Shown here one piece after another: positions 1-9,614 of a stretch of DNA of 64,000 nt; within the stretch, counting starts at the first letter, position 1, and each line of letters starts with the position of its first letter. The stretch covers positions 311,534-375,533 of the forward strand of contig NZ_LMHV01000034.1 in the NCBI RefSeq assembly GCF_001429725.1, in the 5' to 3' direction. Source of the DNA: Rhizobium sp. Root708. Its GTDB lineage: Bacteria > Pseudomonadota > Alphaproteobacteria > Rhizobiales > Rhizobiaceae. A program made the translations under genes and the position numbers. The notes under the pieces were generated by a model. It was not told the origin of the DNA, did no database searches, and saw only the letters and a program-made list of their open reading frames with translations.

Positions 1-2613
1 ATCAACAAGTATCTGGGACCCGGATATAAGGTGCTCGCCTCCTTCGGACACGTGCGCGATCTGCCTGCCAAGGACGGATCGGTTTTGCCCGATCAGGATT
101 TCGAGATGCTTTGGGAGGTCGATGGGGCCTCGGCAAAGCGTATGAAGGACATCGCCGACGCGGTTAAGTCCTCCGACGGCCTCATTCTCGCGACCGACCC
201 GGATCGCGAGGGGGAAGCCATCTCCTGGCACGTCCTTGATATGCTGAACAAAAAGCGCGTCCTGAACGGCAAGTCGGTAAAGCGCGTTGTCTTCAACGCC
301 ATTACCAAGAAGGCCGTTCTCGACGCGATGGCGGAGCCACGCGATATCGACGTGCCGCTGGTCGATGCCTACCTGGCACGACGCGCGCTCGATTACCTTG
401 TTGGCTTCAATCTTTCGCCGGTGCTGTGGCGCAAGCTGCCCGGCGCGCGTTCGGCAGGACGCGTGCAGTCGGTGGCGCTTCGCCTCGTCTGCGACCGCGA
501 ATCGGAGATCGAACGCTTCATCTCCGAAGAATACTGGAACATTTCGGCACTGCTGAAGACACCGCGCGGCGACGAGTTCGAAGCAAGGCTGGTTGCAGCG
601 AATGGCAAGCGGTTGCAGGCGCGCTCGGTCGGAAACGGCGACGAGGCTTCTTCGCTGAAGGCGCTTCTGGAAGGCGCGTCCTACGTTGTCGACACGGTCG
701 AAGCAAAGCCGGTCAAGCGCAACCCGGGACCACCCTTCACAACCTCCACATTGCAGCAGGCCGCTTCGTCGAAGCTCGGCTTCTCCGCCTCGCGGACGAT
801 GCAGGTCGCCCAGAAGCTTTATGAAGGCTTCGACATCGGCGGCGAGACCGTCGGTCTGATCACCTATATGCGTACCGACGGCGTGCAGATGGCGCCGGAA
901 GCAATCGATGCGTCACGGCGTGCGATCGTCGATCAGTTCGGCGATCGATACCTGCCGGAGAAGGCACGCCTCTATTCGACCAAGGCGAAGAATGCCCAGG
1001 AAGCGCACGAAGCGATCCGTCCGACCGATTTCTATCGTTCGCCGGACCGCGTCCGCCAGTACCTGGATGCCGACCAGCAGAAGCTCTACGACCTGATCTG
1101 GAAGCGCGGCATCGCGAGCCAGATGGCTTCCGCGGAGATCGAGCGCACGACCGCTGAAATTACCGCGGACAACAACGGCCAGAAGGCCGGCCTGCGCGCC
1201 GTCGGCTCAGTGATTCGCTTCGACGGTTTCATCGCCGCCTACACCGATCAGAAGGAAGACGGCGAGCAGAGCGACGACAGCGACGAGGATGGCCGTCTGC
1301 CGGAGATCAATGCCCGCGAGAACCTCGCGAAGCAGAAGATCAACGCGACGCAGCATTTCACCGAACCGCCGCCGCGCTATTCGGAAGCGTCACTGATCAA
1401 GAAGATGGAAGAGCTCGGCATCGGGCGTCCGTCGACCTATGCCGCGACGCTTGCGACGCTGCGCGACCGCGAATACGTGACGATCGACAAGCGCAAGCTC
1501 ATTCCGCAGGCCAAGGGCCGGCTGGTGACGGCCTTCCTCGAGAGCTTCTTCACCAAGTACGTCGAATATGATTTCACGGCCGACCTCGAAGAAAAGCTCG
1601 ACCAGATTTCAGCCGGCGAGCTGAACTGGAAGCAGGTGCTGCGCGATTTCTGGACGGACTTCTTTGCCCAGATCGAGGACACCAAGGAACTGCGCGTCAC
1701 GAACGTTCTCGACTCCCTGAACGATTCCTTGGCACCACTCGTCTTTCCGAAGCGGGAAGATGGCGGCGACCCTCGTATCTGCCAGGTCTGCGGCACCGGC
1801 AATCTGTCGCTGAAGCTCGGAAAGTACGGCGCTTTCGTCGGCTGCTCGAACTACCCGGAGTGCAACTATACGCGCCAGCTTTCGTCCGAAGGCGGCTCGG
1901 ACGCCGAAGGCGTTGCGCTGAATGAGCCAAAGAACCTCGGCACCGATCCGGTGACCGGCGAAGAGCTTACGCTGCGTTCGGGCCGCTTTGGCCCCTACAT
2001 CCAGCGCGGCGATGGCAAGGAAGCGAAGCGCTCCTCGCTGCCGAAGGGCTGGAAGCCGGAGGATATCGACTACGAGAAGGCGATGGCGCTGATCTCGTTG
2101 CCACGCGACATCGGCAAGCACCCGGAAAGCGGGAAGATGATTTCTTCCGGCATCGGCCGCTATGGACCCTTCCTGCTGCACGACGGCGGCTACGCCAACC
2201 TCGAAAGCGTCGAAGACGTCTTCTCGATCGGTCTCAACCGCGCTGTTACCGTGATCGCCGACAAGGCGAGCAAGGGACCTGCCGGACGCGGCCGGACTGC
2301 CGCGGCAGCCCTGAAGGAGCTCGGCGAGCATCCTGACGGCGGCGCGATCACCGTTCGCGACGGCAAGTATGGTCCCTATGTGAACTGGGGCAAGGTCAAC
2401 GCGACCCTGCCGAAGGGCAGCGATCCGCAGGCCCTGACCGTCGAGGAAGCGCTGGTGCTGATCGCCGCCAAGGCCGGCAAGGCACCGGCATCGAAGAGCA
2501 AGGCAAAGCCGAAGGCGAAAGCCGCCTCGGCTGAAACCAAGGCGAAGACCGCCGCCAAGCCGAAGACGACCAAAGCCAAGGCGCCGGCAAAGACGAAGAA
2601 GAGCGAAGAGTGA
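1..2613 (+). CDS. topA: DNA topoisomerase I (5' end outside the window)
   Basis: Type IA topoisomerase that relaxes negative supercoils through a 5'-phosphotyrosine intermediate. The reading frame is open from base 1 (INKYLGPGYK), so the gene starts upstream of the window; only the first few dozen codons are missing. The Toprim acidic motif TDPDREGE is visible, and the active-site tyrosine sits in LITYMRTDG (Tyr codon at 865). One C-terminal zinc finger (CQVCG...CSNYPEC) is followed by three repeats of the type GRFGPYIQ, GRYGPFLL and GKYGPYVN, as in alphaproteobacterial TopA. It ends in a roughly 45-residue Lys/Ala-rich tail that probably binds nucleic acid. The stop overlaps the GTG start of rnr, so the two are translationally coupled. 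Confidence 0.97.
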   Translation: MNKYLGPGYKVLASFGHVRDLPAKDGSVLPDQDFEMLWEVDGASAKRMKDIADAVKSSDGLILATDPDREGEAISWHVLDMLNKKRVLNGKSVKRVVFNAITKKAVLDAMAEPRDIDVPLVDAYLARRALDYLVGFNLSPVLWRKLPGARSAGRVQSVALRLVCDRESEIERFISEEYWNISALLKTPRGDEFEARLVAANGKRLQARSVGNGDEASSLKALLEGASYVVDTVEAKPVKRNPGPPFTTSTLQQAASSKLGFSASRTMQVAQKLYEGFDIGGETVGLITYMRTDGVQMAPEAIDASRRAIVDQFGDRYLPEKARLYSTKAKNAQEAHEAIRPTDFYRSPDRVRQYLDADQQKLYDLIWKRGIASQMASAEIERTTAEITADNNGQKAGLRAVGSVIRFDGFIAAYTDQKEDGEQSDDSDEDGRLPEINARENLAKQKINATQHFTEPPPRYSEASLIKKMEELGIGRPSTYAATLATLRDREYVTIDKRKLIPQAKGRLVTAFLESFFTKYVEYDFTADLEEKLDQISAGELNWKQVLRDFWTDFFAQIEDTKELRVTNVLDSLNDSLAPLVFPKREDGGDPRICQVCGTGNLSLKLGKYGAFVGCSNYPECNYTRQLSSEGGSDAEGVALNEPKNLGTDPVTGEELTLRSGRFGPYIQRGDGKEAKRSSLPKGWKPEDIDYEKAMALISLPRDIGKHPESGKMISSGIGRYGPFLLHDGGYANLESVEDVFSIGLNRAVTVIADKASKGPAGRGRTAAAALKELGEHPDGGAITVRDGKYGPYVNWGKVNATLPKGSDPQALTVEEALVLIAAKAGKAPASKSKAKPKAKAASAETKAKTAAKPKTTKAKAPAKTKKSEE

Positions 2614-4982
2614 GCAAAATCCCGCGGGAAAGAACGAAGGGCATGGGCAAGCGTCCCGGCAAGATCGGACGCGCCAGCCAGCAACCCGCAGCCGAACCGC
2701 TGAACATCGCCCACGGGGCCCTGCCCTCCCGCGACGTGATTTTGCGATTTATCGCCGACCATCCGCAGAAAGCGTCGAAGCGGGAGCTTGCGAAGGCCTT
2801 CGGACTGAAAGGCGAAAGCCGCGTCGAGCTGAAGCACCTCCTGCGCGAACTGGAGCAGGAAGGCATGCTCCAGAAGACGCGCAAGTCGCTGATCAGACCG
2901 GGCGCGCTGCCGCCGGTCACCGTGCTCGACATTACGACGCGCGACAAGGATGGCGAACTGATCGGTCGTCCGGCGGAATGGCCTGACGACCAGGGCGTTG
3001 CGCCAGCCGTCGCCATCCGCCAGTCAACATCGCCGGCAGGTCGCAACGGCAAGGGCAAGGCCCCTGTTGCCGGCATGGGCGATCGCATCCTGGCGAAAAT
3101 CTTTCCGGCTGCCGATCGCGGCGGTCCGGCCTACACCGCGCGGATCATCAAGATCTTGGACAAGCGTCGCGGCGCGCTGCTCGGCGTCTTCAAGGACGCA
3201 CCGGGCGGTGCCGGACGTCTGTTGCCGATCGAGCGGCGTGGCGAGGAAATGGTGATCGACCCCGAGTACAAGGGCGAGGCCAAGGACGGCGATCTTGTCG
3301 AAGTCGAGGTCGCCCGTCTCGGCCGCCTCGGCCTGCCACGCGCCAAGGTGTTGTCGATTGTCGGTTCGGTCGCATCCGAAAAGGCGATCTCGATGATCGC
3401 CATCCATGCACATGGCATTCCTCACATATTCCCGCCTGCCGTGGTCGCCGAAGCCGACGATGCCAAGCCCGCGACGATGTCACATCGCGAGGATTGGCGC
3501 GATGTACCGCTGATCACCATCGATCCGGCTGACGCCAAGGACCATGACGACGCAGTTTATGCCGAGGCGGACCCCTCGCCCGACAATCCGGATGGGGTCA
3601 TCGTCACCGTCGCTATCGCCGACGTGTCCTATTACGTCCGCCCGAATTCGCCGCTCGATCGCGAAGCGCTGAAGCGGGGCAACTCGGTCTATTTCCCGGA
3701 CCGGGTCGTACCGATGCTGCCCGAGCGCATCTCGAACGATCTCTGCTCGTTGAGAGAAGGTCAGGATCGGCCGGCGCTTGCCGTTCGCATGATGTTTTCG
3801 AAGGAAGGCCGCAAGATCGGCCATACCTTCCACCGCGTGATGATGAAGAGCGCCGCAAAGCTCTCCTATCAGCAGGCGCAGGCGGCGATCGACGGTACGC
3901 CAGACGATAAGACGGGACCGCTTCTCGAACCGATCCTGAAGCCGCTCTGGAATGCCTACCGGATCATGACGCTCGGTCGTGGGCGCCGGCAGCCGCTTGA
4001 GCTCGACATGCCGGAGCGCAAGATCCTGCTGAAGCCCGACGGCACGGTGGATCGCGTCGTCGTGCCACCGCGCCTCGACGCGCACAAGCTGATCGAAGAA
4101 ATGATGATCCAGGCCAACGTCTCGGCCGCCGAGACGCTGGAGAAGAAGCGGCAGGTGCTGATCTACCGCATCCATGACGGCCCGACGCTCGCCAAGCAGG
4201 AAGTGCTGCGCGAGTTCCTGGCGACGCTTGGCATATCACTTCCCAAGGGCGGCAACATGCGTGCCAACAATTTCAACATGATCCTCGACAAGGCGAACGA
4301 CACGCCGCATCAGACGATGGTCAACGAGATGGTGCTTCGCTCCCAGAGCCAGGCGATCTACAGTCCGGAGAATATCGGGCATTTCGGCCTGAACCTGATG
4401 AAGTACGCTCATTTCACCTCGCCGATCCGCCGTTATGCGGACCTGATCGTGCATCGTGCGCTGGTCGGATCGCTCGGCTTCGGTGAAGGCGGGATCACAC
4501 CGGACGAAGAAGCCGCACTCGACGATATTGCCGCCGAGATCTCGACCTTCGAGCGCCGCGCCATGGCCGCCGAGCGCGAGACGGTGGATCGCCTGATTGC
4601 GCACCACCTTGCCGGCCGCGTCGGCGAGGAATTCGAAGGGCGCATAGGAGGCGTGACGAAATCGGGACTATTTGTCGCCCTGCCGGACTATGGAGCGGAT
4701 GGCTTCATTCCTATATCTACGCTCGGAACGGACTACTTCATCTATGATGAGGCGCATCAGGCGCTGTCTGGCGAGAAAACCGGCCTCGGATATCGCCTGG
4801 GGGATAGCGTTACGGTGAAACTTGCGGAAGCCATTCCGCTCGCCGGTGCACTTCGTTTCGAGATGATCAGTGAAGGGCGACAGATGCCCACAGCTGTACG
4901 TTCGTTCCATAAGGCTGGCCGGCGCGACGCAAGCCGCGCGCGCAAGCAGGCCGGAACAAGGCCGCCAAGAGGGCGGCGATAG
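2610..4982 (+). CDS. rnr: Ribonuclease R
   Basis: 3'-5' exoribonuclease of the RNB family (790 aa) that degrades structured RNA and takes part in rRNA, tmRNA and mRNA quality control. An N-terminal winged-helix region (around residues 40-100) is followed by cold-shock-like domains. The RNB catalytic core contains the acidic motif TIDPADAKDHDDAVY. A C-terminal S1 domain (EFEGRIGGVTKSGLFVALP) is followed by a short basic tail rich in Arg and Lys. The GTG start lies within the last codons of topA (GTGA overlap). A DUF983 gene follows after 32 bases, so the three are probably co-transcribed. Confidence 0.96.
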   Translation: MSKIPRERTKGMGKRPGKIGRASQQPAAEPLNIAHGALPSRDVILRFIADHPQKASKRELAKAFGLKGESRVELKHLLRELEQEGMLQKTRKSLIRPGALPPVTVLDITTRDKDGELIGRPAEWPDDQGVAPAVAIRQSTSPAGRNGKGKAPVAGMGDRILAKIFPAADRGGPAYTARIIKILDKRRGALLGVFKDAPGGAGRLLPIERRGEEMVIDPEYKGEAKDGDLVEVEVARLGRLGLPRAKVLSIVGSVASEKAISMIAIHAHGIPHIFPPAVVAEADDAKPATMSHREDWRDVPLITIDPADAKDHDDAVYAEADPSPDNPDGVIVTVAIADVSYYVRPNSPLDREALKRGNSVYFPDRVVPMLPERISNDLCSLREGQDRPALAVRMMFSKEGRKIGHTFHRVMMKSAAKLSYQQAQAAIDGTPDDKTGPLLEPILKPLWNAYRIMTLGRGRRQPLELDMPERKILLKPDGTVDRVVVPPRLDAHKLIEEMMIQANVSAAETLEKKRQVLIYRIHDGPTLAKQEVLREFLATLGISLPKGGNMRANNFNMILDKANDTPHQTMVNEMVLRSQSQAIYSPENIGHFGLNLMKYAHFTSPIRRYADLIVHRALVGSLGFGEGGITPDEEAALDDIAAEISTFERRAMAAERETVDRLIAHHLAGRVGEEFEGRIGGVTKSGLFVALPDYGADGFIPISTLGTDYFIYDEAHQALSGEKTGLGYRLGDSVTVKLAEAIPLAGALRFEMISEGRQMPTAVRSFHKAGRRDASRARKQAGTRPPRGRR

Positions 4983-5014
4983 GCGCGTAGGGACGCCGCG
5001 AAAGGAAACGTACG

Positions 5015-5470
5015 ATGACGACCACTTCCAGCGACCAGCCAATCCGTTACGGAGCAAGCGAGGAGGTGGAACGTCCGCTCGGCCGTTCTATCAAACGCGG
5101 CATGCTGAACACCTGCCCAAACTGCGGCACCGGCAAACTGTTCAAGAGCTTCCTGAAGCCGGTGGACAATTGCGCTGTCTGTGGAGAGGCAATGTACCAC
5201 CATCGGGCGGACGACCTGCCGCCTTACCTCACGATCGTCATCATCGGCCACCTGATCATCGGCGGCTACATGGCGACCGATCTTGTTTGGCCAATGCCGC
5301 TTTGGCTCACCTTTGCGATCTGGACGCCGCTTACGCTGCTGGCAACGCTTCTGATCATCCAGCCGATCAAGGGCGGCGTCATCGGCTTGCAGTGGGCATT
5401 GAAGATGCACGGCTTCGGCGGGCACACGGATGACCACGATTCCTACGAGATTCCCGGCCGCCAAAGGTAA
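5015..5470 (+). CDS. DUF983 family membrane protein
   Basis: A 151-residue protein of the DUF983 family, of unknown function. Two cysteine pairs near the N-terminus (CPNCG and CAVCG) form a probable zinc ribbon. Two closely spaced membrane segments follow (about residues 68-90 and 93-115), then a charged His/Asp-rich cytoplasmic tail. The ATG at 5015 has an AAAGGAA ribosome binding site 7 bases upstream. DUF983 genes often follow rnr or lie near cytochrome oxidase genes in alphaproteobacteria; here the neighbour is rnr. Confidence 0.85.
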   Translation: MTTTSSDQPIRYGASEEVERPLGRSIKRGMLNTCPNCGTGKLFKSFLKPVDNCAVCGEAMYHHRADDLPPYLTIVIIGHLIIGGYMATDLVWPMPLWLTFAIWTPLTLLATLLIIQPIKGGVIGLQWALKMHGFGGHTDDHDSYEIPGRQR

Positions 5471-5523
5471 GCCGGCATCCTGACCTTCACCGTCACGACA
5501 CATTTCGCGTGTAGCAGCCCACG

Positions 5524-5543
5524 TGCGTTCTCGCGTGAGAACG
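5524..5543. repeat. Inverted repeat in the DUF983-MFS spacer
   Basis: Arms GCGTTCTC and GAGAACGC separated by four bases. There is no following T-run, so it is not a classical terminator; it could be a stem-loop or an operator ahead of the MFS gene at 5719. Function unknown. Confidence 0.4.
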
Positions 5544-5718
5544 CGATGGCTGGTGGCGCGCGAAGGTAAGTCCTGCTTGATGCAATGTCGTAGACACCAA
5601 ACAGGTTATTGCCGCCAGCGCCTTTCATCTTGTAAAGCTCAGCCGTCATTTGAGTTTGGCGCAATTGCGGCTTTCAGCGGCATGCGGTTTTCTGCAGTCA
5701 GTATTTAAGGATGAGTGT

Positions 5719-6903
5719 ATGTCTCAGCCGCGAAACGGCACACCAGGCGATGTCGAGGAAATCCATTGGCCTTCATTGGTGGCAGCCGTTTCGTCGATCT
5801 CGGCGGTCGGGATCGCGATAGGCCTCGGCCTCCCGCTTCTGAGCATCATCCTTGAGAAGCGCGGCATTCCATCGACGCTGATCGGCCTCAATACGGCGAT
5901 GGCAGGCGTTGCTGCCATGGCTGCGGCACCAATCACCACCAAGCTGGCTCACAGATACGGCGTAGCGCCGACGATGATCTGGGCAGTGCTGATCTCCGCG
6001 CTCAGCGCCCTCGGCTTCTACTACGCGCGCGATTTCTGGATGTGGTTCCCGCTGCGCTTCGCATTCCATGGCGCGACGACCACCCTCTTCATCCTTTCCG
6101 AGTTCTGGATCAACGCCGCCTCGCCACCCTCGAAACGCGGATTCGTGCTCGGCATCTACGCCACTGTGTTATCGTTCGGTTTCGCGGCCGGCCCTCTGCT
6201 GTTTTCGCTGCTGGGCAGCGATGGTGTTCTGCCCTTTGCAATCGGGGCTGCGGCGGTGCTTCTGGCAGCGATCCCGATATTCATCGCGCGTCACGAGAGC
6301 CCTGTTCTGGAAGAGAAGCCGGAGCTGCATTTCATGCGCTATGTCTTCCTCGTCCCGACCGCGACGGCTGCGGTCTTCATCTTCGGCGCCGTCGAGGCAG
6401 GTGGTCTCGCTCTGTTTCCGATCTATGCCGTGCGCGCTTCCTTCACCGAATCGCAAGCAGCCCTGCTGCTGACAGTCATGGGAATCGGCAATGTCATCTT
6501 CCAGATACCCGTCGGCCTTCTCTCCGACCGCATGAAGGACAAGCGACCGTTGCTTGCCGCCATGGCTTTCATGGGGCTGATCGGCTCGCTCATGCTGCCG
6601 TTCCTCGTGCACAGCTGGATCCTGATGGCCACCGTGCTGCTTTTCTGGGGTGGTTGCGTGGCAGGCCTCTATACCGTCGGCCTTAGCCACCTCGGCTCAC
6701 GGCTGACCGGTTCGGACCTCGCAGCGGCCAATGCCGCCTTCGTGTTCTGCTACGCGGTCGGCACCGTTGCCGGCCCTCAGGTCATCGGGGCAGCCATCGA
6801 CGTTGCCGGCAACAACGGCTTTGCCTGGGCGATCGCCGGATTCTTCGGCCTTTATGCCCTGCTTTCGGCCATAAGGCTGCTTTTCATCGGAAAGCGGGGT
6901 TGA
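5719..6903 (+). CDS. MFS transporter
   Basis: Major facilitator superfamily permease (394 aa) with about 12 hydrophobic helices. An MFS-like loop follows helix 2 (TTKLAHRYG), and the second half carries GLLSDRMKDKRPL, the typical loop 8-9 signature. The substrate cannot be read from the sequence; related permeases are annotated as drug or sugar efflux proteins. The ATG at 5719 is preferred over an in-frame start at 5650 because AAGGA lies 7-8 bases upstream and the protein then begins MSQPRNG with a short cytoplasmic segment. Confidence 0.85.
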   Translation: MSQPRNGTPGDVEEIHWPSLVAAVSSISAVGIAIGLGLPLLSIILEKRGIPSTLIGLNTAMAGVAAMAAAPITTKLAHRYGVAPTMIWAVLISALSALGFYYARDFWMWFPLRFAFHGATTTLFILSEFWINAASPPSKRGFVLGIYATVLSFGFAAGPLLFSLLGSDGVLPFAIGAAAVLLAAIPIFIARHESPVLEEKPELHFMRYVFLVPTATAAVFIFGAVEAGGLALFPIYAVRASFTESQAALLLTVMGIGNVIFQIPVGLLSDRMKDKRPLLAAMAFMGLIGSLMLPFLVHSWILMATVLLFWGGCVAGLYTVGLSHLGSRLTGSDLAAANAAFVFCYAVGTVAGPQVIGAAIDVAGNNGFAWAIAGFFGLYALLSAIRLLFIGKRG

Positions 6904-6996
6904 CTTTTCGGGCTGGATTCGTAGTTTCGCGCCAGAATTTGCCGTGGAGCCCATCCGGCCTGCCACGGCTTTCATTTTATTAAAGGCAGGACGACC

Positions 6997-7164
6997 ATGG
7001 CTAAGGCTACCACAATCAAGATCAAGCTGCTGTCGACGGCCGACACCGGTTTCTTCTACGTCACGACGAAGAACAGCCGTACGATGACTGACAAGATGAC
7101 GAAGACGAAGTACGACCCGGTTGCTAAGAAGCACGTCGAGTTCAAGGAAACCAAGATCAAGTAA
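6997..7164 (+). CDS. rpmG: 50S ribosomal protein L33
   Basis: A 55-residue basic protein, MAKATTIKIKLLSTADTGFF at its start, ending FKETKIK: the complete L33 of the large ribosomal subunit. This form lacks the zinc-binding cysteine pairs found in some L33 paralogues (C-minus type). The start is ATG 6997, behind AAAGGCAGG. It stands alone and is followed by its own intrinsic terminator. Confidence 0.97.
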   Translation: MAKATTIKIKLLSTADTGFFYVTTKNSRTMTDKMTKTKYDPVAKKHVEFKETKIK

Positions 7165-7190
7165 TCACTTGATCTGATTTCTCTTCAAAG

Positions 7191-7222
7191 AAGGCGCGCG
7201 CCATTGGCTGCGCGCCTTTTTG
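7191..7222 (+). terminator. Intrinsic terminator of rpmG
   Basis: Nine-base-pair stem AAGGCGCGC / GCGCGCCTT (7191-7199 with 7210-7218) followed by a T-rich stretch, 27 bases after the rpmG stop. Confidence 0.85.
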
Positions 7223-7261
7223 TTTGCCGAGATACCAGGCGCCCATACAGGGCGAAAACAA

Positions 7262-7297
7262 AAACGCCGTCCTCCCCAAATACGGGGAGGACGGCGC
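7262..7297 (-). terminator. Strong intrinsic terminator, minus strand
   Basis: Perfect 13-bp stem: CGCCGTCCTCCCC (7265-7277) pairs with GGGGAGGACGGCG (7284-7296) around a 6-base loop. On the minus strand it is followed by TTTTTGTTTT. On the plus strand there is no T-run of that quality. Confidence 0.85.
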
Positions 7298-7445
7298 TTT
7301 CATGAAAGGGGGTCGACCGGCAGGCAACGCGGCACGAGGAACCGCTGATGTTGCATACCAGCCGACCGACCCCACGACCCAGGAGATGCGGCGGACCTGA
7401 GCATCATGGGGTATCTGCTGGCTCTCAAAGGAGCTTTTCTCTTAT
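7262..7445 (-). ncRNA. Candidate minus-strand small RNA
   Basis: No gene on the minus strand needs the strong terminator at 7265-7296, because pleD ends 560 bases upstream. Read on the minus strand, the preceding stretch can fold: GGGGTCG (about 7370) pairs with CGACCCC (about 7310), with further complementarity inside (GCAAC/GTTGC and GCGG/CCGC). A weak sigma-70-like promoter is possible: TTGATT at 7481-7476, 17 bases, then an AT-rich AAATTAT at 7458-7452. That would give a transcript of about 180 nt. No Rfam family is assigned. The 5' end is inferred only; the 3' end is well supported. Confidence 0.45.
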
Positions 7446-7859
7446 GAGCCGATAATTTGCGCGAAAATGAAAGAAAATCAACAAATTCTTAATGGTTAGA
7501 TCTCTCAGGTTGATTTTATGGTTAAAAATCCGATTTTGGGACAAACTGCATAACTTCTGCGTGCGTATTGCCGGATAGACTAAGGCAAAATGCGGAAAGA
7601 ACATGCATAGTATTACCTGAAGGTATTATTATGCTTTGCATGACGGGAATGATGCTCATCAACCTAAACGTCATGCCAAATCTGAAAAATCCTCATTTTT
7701 ATTTTCAATAACGGCCCGTCTAGGCGCGCCGTAAGATTAAAGCGGACGCCGTACCAAGGGCCAGTACTTGGTTGTATTTCAGACGCCAGCATTGTGCGGG
7801 CGCACGCCAAGCTCAATATTTCTGTGGATCGCCGTCAAACGCCTTTATCGGCGGCGATA
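7446..7859. other. Non-coding spacer upstream of the sRNA and downstream of pleD
   Basis: AT-richer than its surroundings. No open frame has a ribosome binding site. A short inverted repeat (ACCAAG at 7753, CTTGGT at 7767) lies downstream of pleD but lacks a T-run. I see nothing else that I can defend. Confidence 0.4.
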
Positions 7860-9227
7860 TCAGGCCGCCGCTACGACGCGATTTCGACCGGAGTTCTTGG
7901 CCTCGTAAAGAGCCAGATCGGCCTGCTTCATCAGATGGCTGGGCGTGAGAATGGCGGATGTGCGGGTCGATATCCCGAACGATGCGGTGACGCTCAGTTC
8001 ATTGCCGCTTGATTTCAGCGTGAATGGAGCAGCCTCGATGACGCCACGCAGCCTCTCGGCGACCGCGGAAGCGACTTCCGGAGAGGTATCCGGCATAATG
8101 ACGACGAACTCCTCCCCACCATAACGGCAGGCAAGATCGGCACCCCGAACGGTCGATCGGATCCGGGCGGCGAATTCGCGAAGTACATCGTCGCCCGCGT
8201 CGTGGCCGTAGGTATCGTTGATCTGCTTGAAGCGGTCGATGTCGGCCATAAGCACCGAGAGTGGCCGTCCGCGTGCCATCGAACGGTTGAAGAGCGTGCT
8301 GATGTGATTGTCCAGATAGCGGCGATTGTTCAGGCCCGTCAGCGGATCCGTGATGGCGAGTTCGATCGTCTGCTGGACGCTGGCGCGCAGCCGGTCGTTA
8401 TAATGCTTGCGGCGCATCTGGGTCAGGCTGCGCGCGACCAGTTCGTTCGGATCGACCGGGCGAACAATGTAGTCATTGACCCCAAGCTCCAGGGCACGCA
8501 CCACCATCTCGTCGTCGCCCTGCTCCGTGATGATCAGCAACGGCAGAAAGCGGGTGCGTTCGAGCGAGCGCAACTGAGAGCACAGGCGAAGCGGATCGTA
8601 ATCTTCGATGTTGGAATTGACGATGACGAGATCGTATGGATTCTCGGACGCTTCGAAGATCGCCGCCTGCGCATCCGACAAGGCAAACACGTGGGCAACC
8701 GGCTTGAGGGCCCTGACGATGCGCTCCTGGGAATTGGCGCGACCGTCGACCAGAAGGATCTGACCGCCCTCCTCACCGCGTGTTTCCGCCCGCAGCAACT
8801 CGTCGATCCCCATCGTCTGCGCCGTGCGGGCGCGAACGCGCAGTTCGTCGCTGAGCGTCTTGAGACGCAGGAGACTTTTCACTCGAGCGATCAGCTGCAG
8901 ATCGTTGACGGGCTTCGTCAAGAAATCGTCGGCGCCGGCTCGCAACCCGCGCACGCGGTCGGCCGGCTGGTCAAGTGCCGTTACCATGACCACCGGAATG
9001 TGAGCCGTCTTGGGATTGGATTTAAGCCGCTCGCAGACCTCGAAGCCATCCATTCCCGGCATCATGATATCGAGCAGGATCAGGTCGACCTGGTTTTTCT
9101 CGCAGATCGCCAGCGCCTGATAGCCATCGCTGGCCGTCATCACGTCGAAATATTCGGCGATGAGGCGCGCTTCGAGAAGCTTCACGTTTGCCGGAATGTC
9201 GTCAACGACCAGGATGCGTGCAGTCAT
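7860..9227 (-). CDS. pleD: Response regulator / diguanylate cyclase PleD
   Basis: Two receiver domains followed by a GGDEF domain (455 aa), the architecture of Caulobacter PleD. The first receiver has the acidic pair D9-D10 and the phosphoacceptor D53 (LILLDIMMPGMDG); the second is degenerate. The C-terminal catalytic half has DIDRFKQINDTYGHDAGD and the active-site GGEEF at about residue 367. Just upstream is RGAD, a complete RxxD inhibitory site, so product feedback is expected. It makes c-di-GMP when phosphorylated and controls the motile-to-sessile transition and polar development. It lies 15 bases after divK, in the same operon. Confidence 0.95.
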   Translation of the reverse strand: MTARILVVDDIPANVKLLEARLIAEYFDVMTASDGYQALAICEKNQVDLILLDIMMPGMDGFEVCERLKSNPKTAHIPVVMVTALDQPADRVRGLRAGADDFLTKPVNDLQLIARVKSLLRLKTLSDELRVRARTAQTMGIDELLRAETRGEEGGQILLVDGRANSQERIVRALKPVAHVFALSDAQAAIFEASENPYDLVIVNSNIEDYDPLRLCSQLRSLERTRFLPLLIITEQGDDEMVVRALELGVNDYIVRPVDPNELVARSLTQMRRKHYNDRLRASVQQTIELAITDPLTGLNNRRYLDNHISTLFNRSMARGRPLSVLMADIDRFKQINDTYGHDAGDDVLREFAARIRSTVRGADLACRYGGEEFVVIMPDTSPEVASAVAERLRGVIEAAPFTLKSSGNELSVTASFGISTRTSAILTPSHLMKQADLALYEAKNSGRNRVVAAA

Positions 9228-9242
9228 CAGCTCTTCCGATCC

Positions 9243-9614
9243 TTATGCATCACCCAGGTAGGTCTTGATGGTCTCGATGAACTTGGGCACCGAGATCGGC
9301 TTGGAGACATACGCCTCGCAGCCGCCCTGCCGAATCCGCTCCTCGTCGCCCTTCATGGCAAAAGCCGTGACGGCGATGACCGGGATGACGTGCAACTCGT
9401 CATCTTCCTTCAGCCACTTGGTCACCTCGAGCCCGGAAACCTCGGGCAGCTGAATGTCCATGAGGATAAGGTCCGGACGATACTTGCGGGCAAGATCAAG
9501 GGCTTCCATGCCGTTACGTGTCTGAATCGTCGTGTAGCCGGACGCCTCGATGAGGTCGCGAAAGAGCTTCATATTGAGCTCGTTGTCCTCTACAATCATC
9601 ACCTGTTTAGGCAT
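9243..9614 (-). CDS. divK: Single-domain response regulator DivK
   Basis: A 123-residue stand-alone receiver domain with acidic residues E9-D10, phosphoacceptor D53 (LILMDIQLPEVSG), the conserved Thr (AVTAFAM) and Lys (YVSKPIS). In alphaproteobacteria DivK signals through the DivJ/PleC kinases and DivL-CckA to CtrA and so controls the asymmetric cell cycle. It is the first gene of a divK-pleD operon, the standard arrangement in this group. Confidence 0.96.
   Translation of the reverse strand: MPKQVMIVEDNELNMKLFRDLIEASGYTTIQTRNGMEALDLARKYRPDLILMDIQLPEVSGLEVTKWLKEDDELHVIPVIAVTAFAMKGDEERIRQGGCEAYVSKPISVPKFIETIKTYLGDA

Noticed and set aside
7157..7375. 72-codon minus-strand frame over the rpmG terminator and the sRNA region
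   Set aside because: It runs through two terminator hairpins, has no ribosome binding site and no known fold; the sRNA explanation is better.
7262..7445. 4.5S or 6S RNA identity for the minus-strand sRNA
   Set aside because: No SRP core GGAAGG-type loop, and a terminal intrinsic terminator is not expected for 6S.
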